From Isotricha intestinalis (Eukaryota; Ciliophora; Litostomatea; Vestibuliferida; Isotrichidae), in contig JAJJLU010004151.1 of assembly GCA_023807065.1 (NCBI GenBank), positions 1 to 17,606 of the forward strand: a stretch of 17,606 bases of DNA, given 5' to 3'. Positions 16,820-17,606 of this stretch are shown one piece after another; positions within the stretch are counted from its first letter, which is position 1, and every line of letters starts with the position of its first letter. A program made the translations under genes and the position numbers. The notes beneath the pieces are model-generated. The model had not been told where the DNA came from and made no database searches. It saw only the letters and a list, made by a program, of their open reading frames with translations.

Positions 16820-17606
16820 TTTAAGAAAATAATTAATAATTTTAATTAAATAATTTTTAATCTTATTTTTATTTTTTATATACACAGTTCCATATTCATT
16901 ATTTTTTTTAATGAATAAAAATATAGAAATTTTTTTACATTTGAAAAAGAAAATGGAAAATTATTTTATCTGATTTTAAATTTTTAAAAAATAAAATTAA
17001 AATTATTTATAATTTCAAATTACTTGATTAATCATTTATAATTTTAAAATATTTAATATCGCTTTGAGTTATTATTCTAAGATAAATTTCTATTAAATAT
17101 CAATTTCAATTATAGATTATTTTTTTCTGGAATTGATTTTTAAAAATTAAATTCAATTTTCGAGTTAAATATCTTCAATTTTGAAACGTTATTTTCCACT
17201 ATATTATTCATATATGATTAAATAATAATAAAACTCCAAGAAATATAATATTATATTTTTTTTATTTGTCTAAAGTTTAAGAATAAAAAATTATGAAAAG
17301 AAAAATTTTTATTTTTTTATTGGATTTTTTAAATGAAACCAAGTTTCAATTAGATTAAAATTAAAAAAATTTTATAATTTTAATTGATTAAAAATAAGAA
17401 AAATAGAGATATTTATAAATACAAACATTTTCTATATAAAGGAATAATGAAAAGAAATAAAAGTAAATATTAATGATTTAATCACCTTTACTTTTAATGA
17501 TTATATCTAATAAAATCTTAATTAAATTAAATTAGGAAGATTTTTTTTTCTTTTAAAGTTATGATTTATTAATTTTTTTTCCAAAATTTTTTTGAAATTT
17601 TATTGG
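16820..17606. other. intergenic region to the right edge, nothing recognised
   Basis: This 787-base AT-rich stretch follows the WDR82 stop. It contains small inverted repeats (16893-16900 with 16910-16917; 17334-17339 with 17343-17348; 17458-17467 with 17487-17496), all near chance level for this composition. The last 48 bases on the minus strand are open to a TAA at 17561-17559 and could be the end of another leftward gene, but that is too short to support. Confidence 0.5.

Noticed and set aside
17458..17496. Hairpin with a 10-base perfect stem (TAAAAGTAAA / TTTACTTTTA)
   Set aside because: Expected about once by chance in a spacer of this size and composition; no neighbouring gene end that would make it a terminator.
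1..17606. Alternative genetic code with TAA/TAG as glutamine (ciliate-like), which would explain the interrupted genes
   Set aside because: Six complete genes totalling more than 3400 codons are uninterrupted, use CAA for Gln and TGG for Trp, and all end in TAA. A general reassignment is not compatible with this.
17559..17606. C-terminal end of a leftward gene entering from the right edge
   Set aside because: Only 15 codons before a stop; no recognisable sequence, and chance explains it.

Overview
This window is nuclear DNA of an unidentified, extremely AT-rich microbial eukaryote (protist-like). The evidence is the set of eukaryote-only protein families: ATG4, WDR82/Swd2, a CNOT10-like CCR4-NOT protein, the ZC3H15/Tma46 start, and a Ras-type GTPase. 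Coding DNA is visibly richer in G and C than the A/T-dominated spacers. The intact genes are single open frames, so introns are few or absent. All six complete genes with a clean frame end in TAA, glutamine is written CAA and tryptophan TGG. The genetic code therefore looks standard. I cannot name the lineage.

Layout. The left third is transcribed leftward: the first 30 codons of a ZC3H15/DFRP1-type translation-associated protein (running off the left edge), a 545-residue OB-fold protein with an N-terminal coiled coil, and a 1074-residue protein that joins ankyrin repeats to a CNOT10-like TPR region. The last two genes are separated by only 35 bases. A divergent 287-base spacer (5575-5861) follows. 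Everything to its right points rightward: a coiled-coil protein, a broken Ras-family gene, an Hsp70 with a duplicated substrate-binding domain, a broken secreted-protein gene with four in-frame stops, the autophagy protease ATG4, and the WD40 protein WDR82/Swd2. The last 787 bases hold no gene I can support. There are no tRNA, rRNA, CRISPR or recognisable transposon genes. One perfect 36-base tandem duplication lies just after ATG4.

Most intact genes are housekeeping: mRNA deadenylation (CNOT10-like), chromatin and transcription termination (WDR82), translation (ZC3H15), proteostasis (Hsp70) and autophagy (ATG4). They do not form one obvious pathway. The most noteworthy items are: (1) the Hsp70 with two tandem substrate-binding beta domains and a changed ATP-site threonine; (2) the ankyrin-CNOT10 fusion; (3) the Ras gene, whose polybasic Cys-Cys-Cys-Cys lipidation tail survives in frame beyond a premature TAA, while its P-loop has lost about eight bases; (4) the secreted-protein gene kept in one frame for 400 codons but interrupted by TAA, TGA-TAG and TGA; and (5) a strong shift from A-ending to T-ending codons from the 5' to the 3' end of the rightward genes.
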